From the NCBI GenBank assembly GCA_029570205.1, contig JAKQSI010000024.1, forward strand, positions 1 through 50,785: a stretch of 50,785 bases of DNA. The letters are read 5' to 3'. The notes beneath the pieces are model-generated. The model did not search any database. It was given only the letters and a program-made list of their open reading frames with translations, and was not told the DNA's origin. How positions within the stretch are numbered: the stretch's first letter is position 1; the number at the start of each line of letters is the position of its first letter. Shown here in pieces: positions 50,441 through 50,785 of the stretch. The position numbers were made by a program, and so were the translations under genes. Origin of the DNA: Candidatus Omnitrophota bacterium. GTDB taxonomy: Bacteria; Hinthialibacterota; Hinthialibacteria; Hinthialibacterales; JAKPRU01.

Positions 50441-50785
50441 CAGGCTCTCCCGTCGTTCTCCGGCTTGTTGAGGGGGATTCCCAGCATCTCCGAAATTTTT
50501 TTTTGAAACTCGATGATCGTCTCCGCCTGGTTCAGACGGCGTTCCAGGCGGGCCACCTGGTTGCGCAACCGTTCGTTTTCCTCTTCCAACGGACTGCGTT
50601 TCCGTTTCCGGCCCCGATGGTCATCCCGCAGAGCGCGACAGGCCCCCTCGCGGTACTGCGCCCGCCAGTGGACCAGTTGGGAGAAGTACAGCCCTTCTCG
50701 GCGCAGCAGCGCTCCGATTTGCCCCGGTTGCGTACACCCCATCCGCTTGCCGCACAATTCCCGCCTTGTACTCCGCCGTAAAGCG
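50440..50785 (-). pseudogene. IS3-family OrfA, partial at the window edge and frameshifted
   Basis: From the window edge the frame reads RFTAEYKAGIVRQADG, then leaves frame; the continuation is in the neighbouring frame as CTQPGQIGALLRREGLYFSQLVHWR, ending SEMLGIPLNKPENDGRA. One extra G in the G4 run at 50740-50737 accounts for the break. The rest has a helix-turn-helix and a leucine-zipper-like coiled coil (EEENERLRNQVARLERRLNQ), typical of IS3 OrfA. It contains the A9 slippery run used by IS3 elements to make OrfAB. Confidence 0.8.

Larger units (their letters stand above)
49385..50785 (-). mobile_element. IS3-family insertion sequence, truncated by the right window edge
   Basis: Two consecutive frames (OrfA and OrfB) with DDE chemistry and a -1 frame relation identify an IS3-family element. 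One end lies just after the OrfB stop; TGTGTCAAGTCCAATGAGACA (about 49395-49415) is a likely terminal motif, but the other end is outside the window, so terminal repeats and target duplication cannot be checked. OrfA appears frameshifted, so this copy may be inactive. Confidence 0.85.

Overview
The window looks like one chromosomal stretch of an uncultivated, flagellated, Gram-negative-type bacterium. It has flagellar P-ring and L-ring genes (FlgI, FlgH, FlgA), a System II cytochrome c maturation pair (CcsA/ResB), lipoprotein signals, a GspG-like prepilin and an acetate kinase/phosphotransacylase pair. The many short GC-rich palindromic repeats, some sitting inside genes, and the prepilin type recall metagenome-derived phyla such as Sumerlaeota (BRC1) or Hydrogenedentota. 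That placement is inference; no rRNA or other phylogenetic marker allows a firm call.

Layout. 1-432 is a 40-bp tandem palindromic array running off the left edge. 692-4851 (+) is a surface-glycan cluster: GT4 glycosyltransferase, asparagine synthase, second GT4. 6572-4914 (-) is a phosphate transport pair (DUF47 regulator plus PiT permease) ending in a terminator. 6573-7700 has no convincing gene but holds mosaic repeats and an orphan promoter plus hairpin. 7712-11974 (+) carries a corrinoid-methyltransferase-like UroD protein, ProB, glycerate kinase and a secreted repeat protein. 15466-12098 (-) is a 1122-residue membrane protein whose linker is largely built from dispersed repeats. 16339-15698 (-) is a toxin-antitoxin module with a frameshifted toxin. 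19206-16448 (-) couples a lipoprotein solute-binding protein to an O-antigen-ligase-like protein.

25335-19305 (-) is a flagellar operon, flgF-flgG-flgA-flgH-flgI-flgJ-flgN, behind a near-consensus sigma-54 promoter. 25549-30833 (+) holds an unknown small protein, a secreted matrixin-type protease, a ribosome hibernation factor, then phosphotransacylase, a 3-hydroxyacyl-CoA dehydrogenase homologue lacking a catalytic Asn, and acetate kinase. 34952-31083 (-) has TsaC, CcsA, ResB and a prepilin. 35586-40309 (+) has a polytopic membrane protein followed by a sugar-type ABC importer whose binding protein is fused to the first permease; no ATPase is present. 40345-45280 holds an unknown coiled-coil protein, small proteins, TrmB and a transglutaminase-like/TPR protein. 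45498-47174 is a hybrid histidine kinase whose phospho-acceptor His is Tyr. 47627-49159 is a DegP/HtrA protease, and an IS3-family element runs off the right edge.

The most unusual signals are the mosaic palindromic repeats (including insertions in coding sequence), the His-less hybrid kinase divergent from a transglutaminase-like protein, the degenerate dehydrogenase in the acetate operon, the binding-protein/permease fusion, the frameshifted toxin with intact antitoxin and operator, and a structured non-coding stretch near 43.6 kb.
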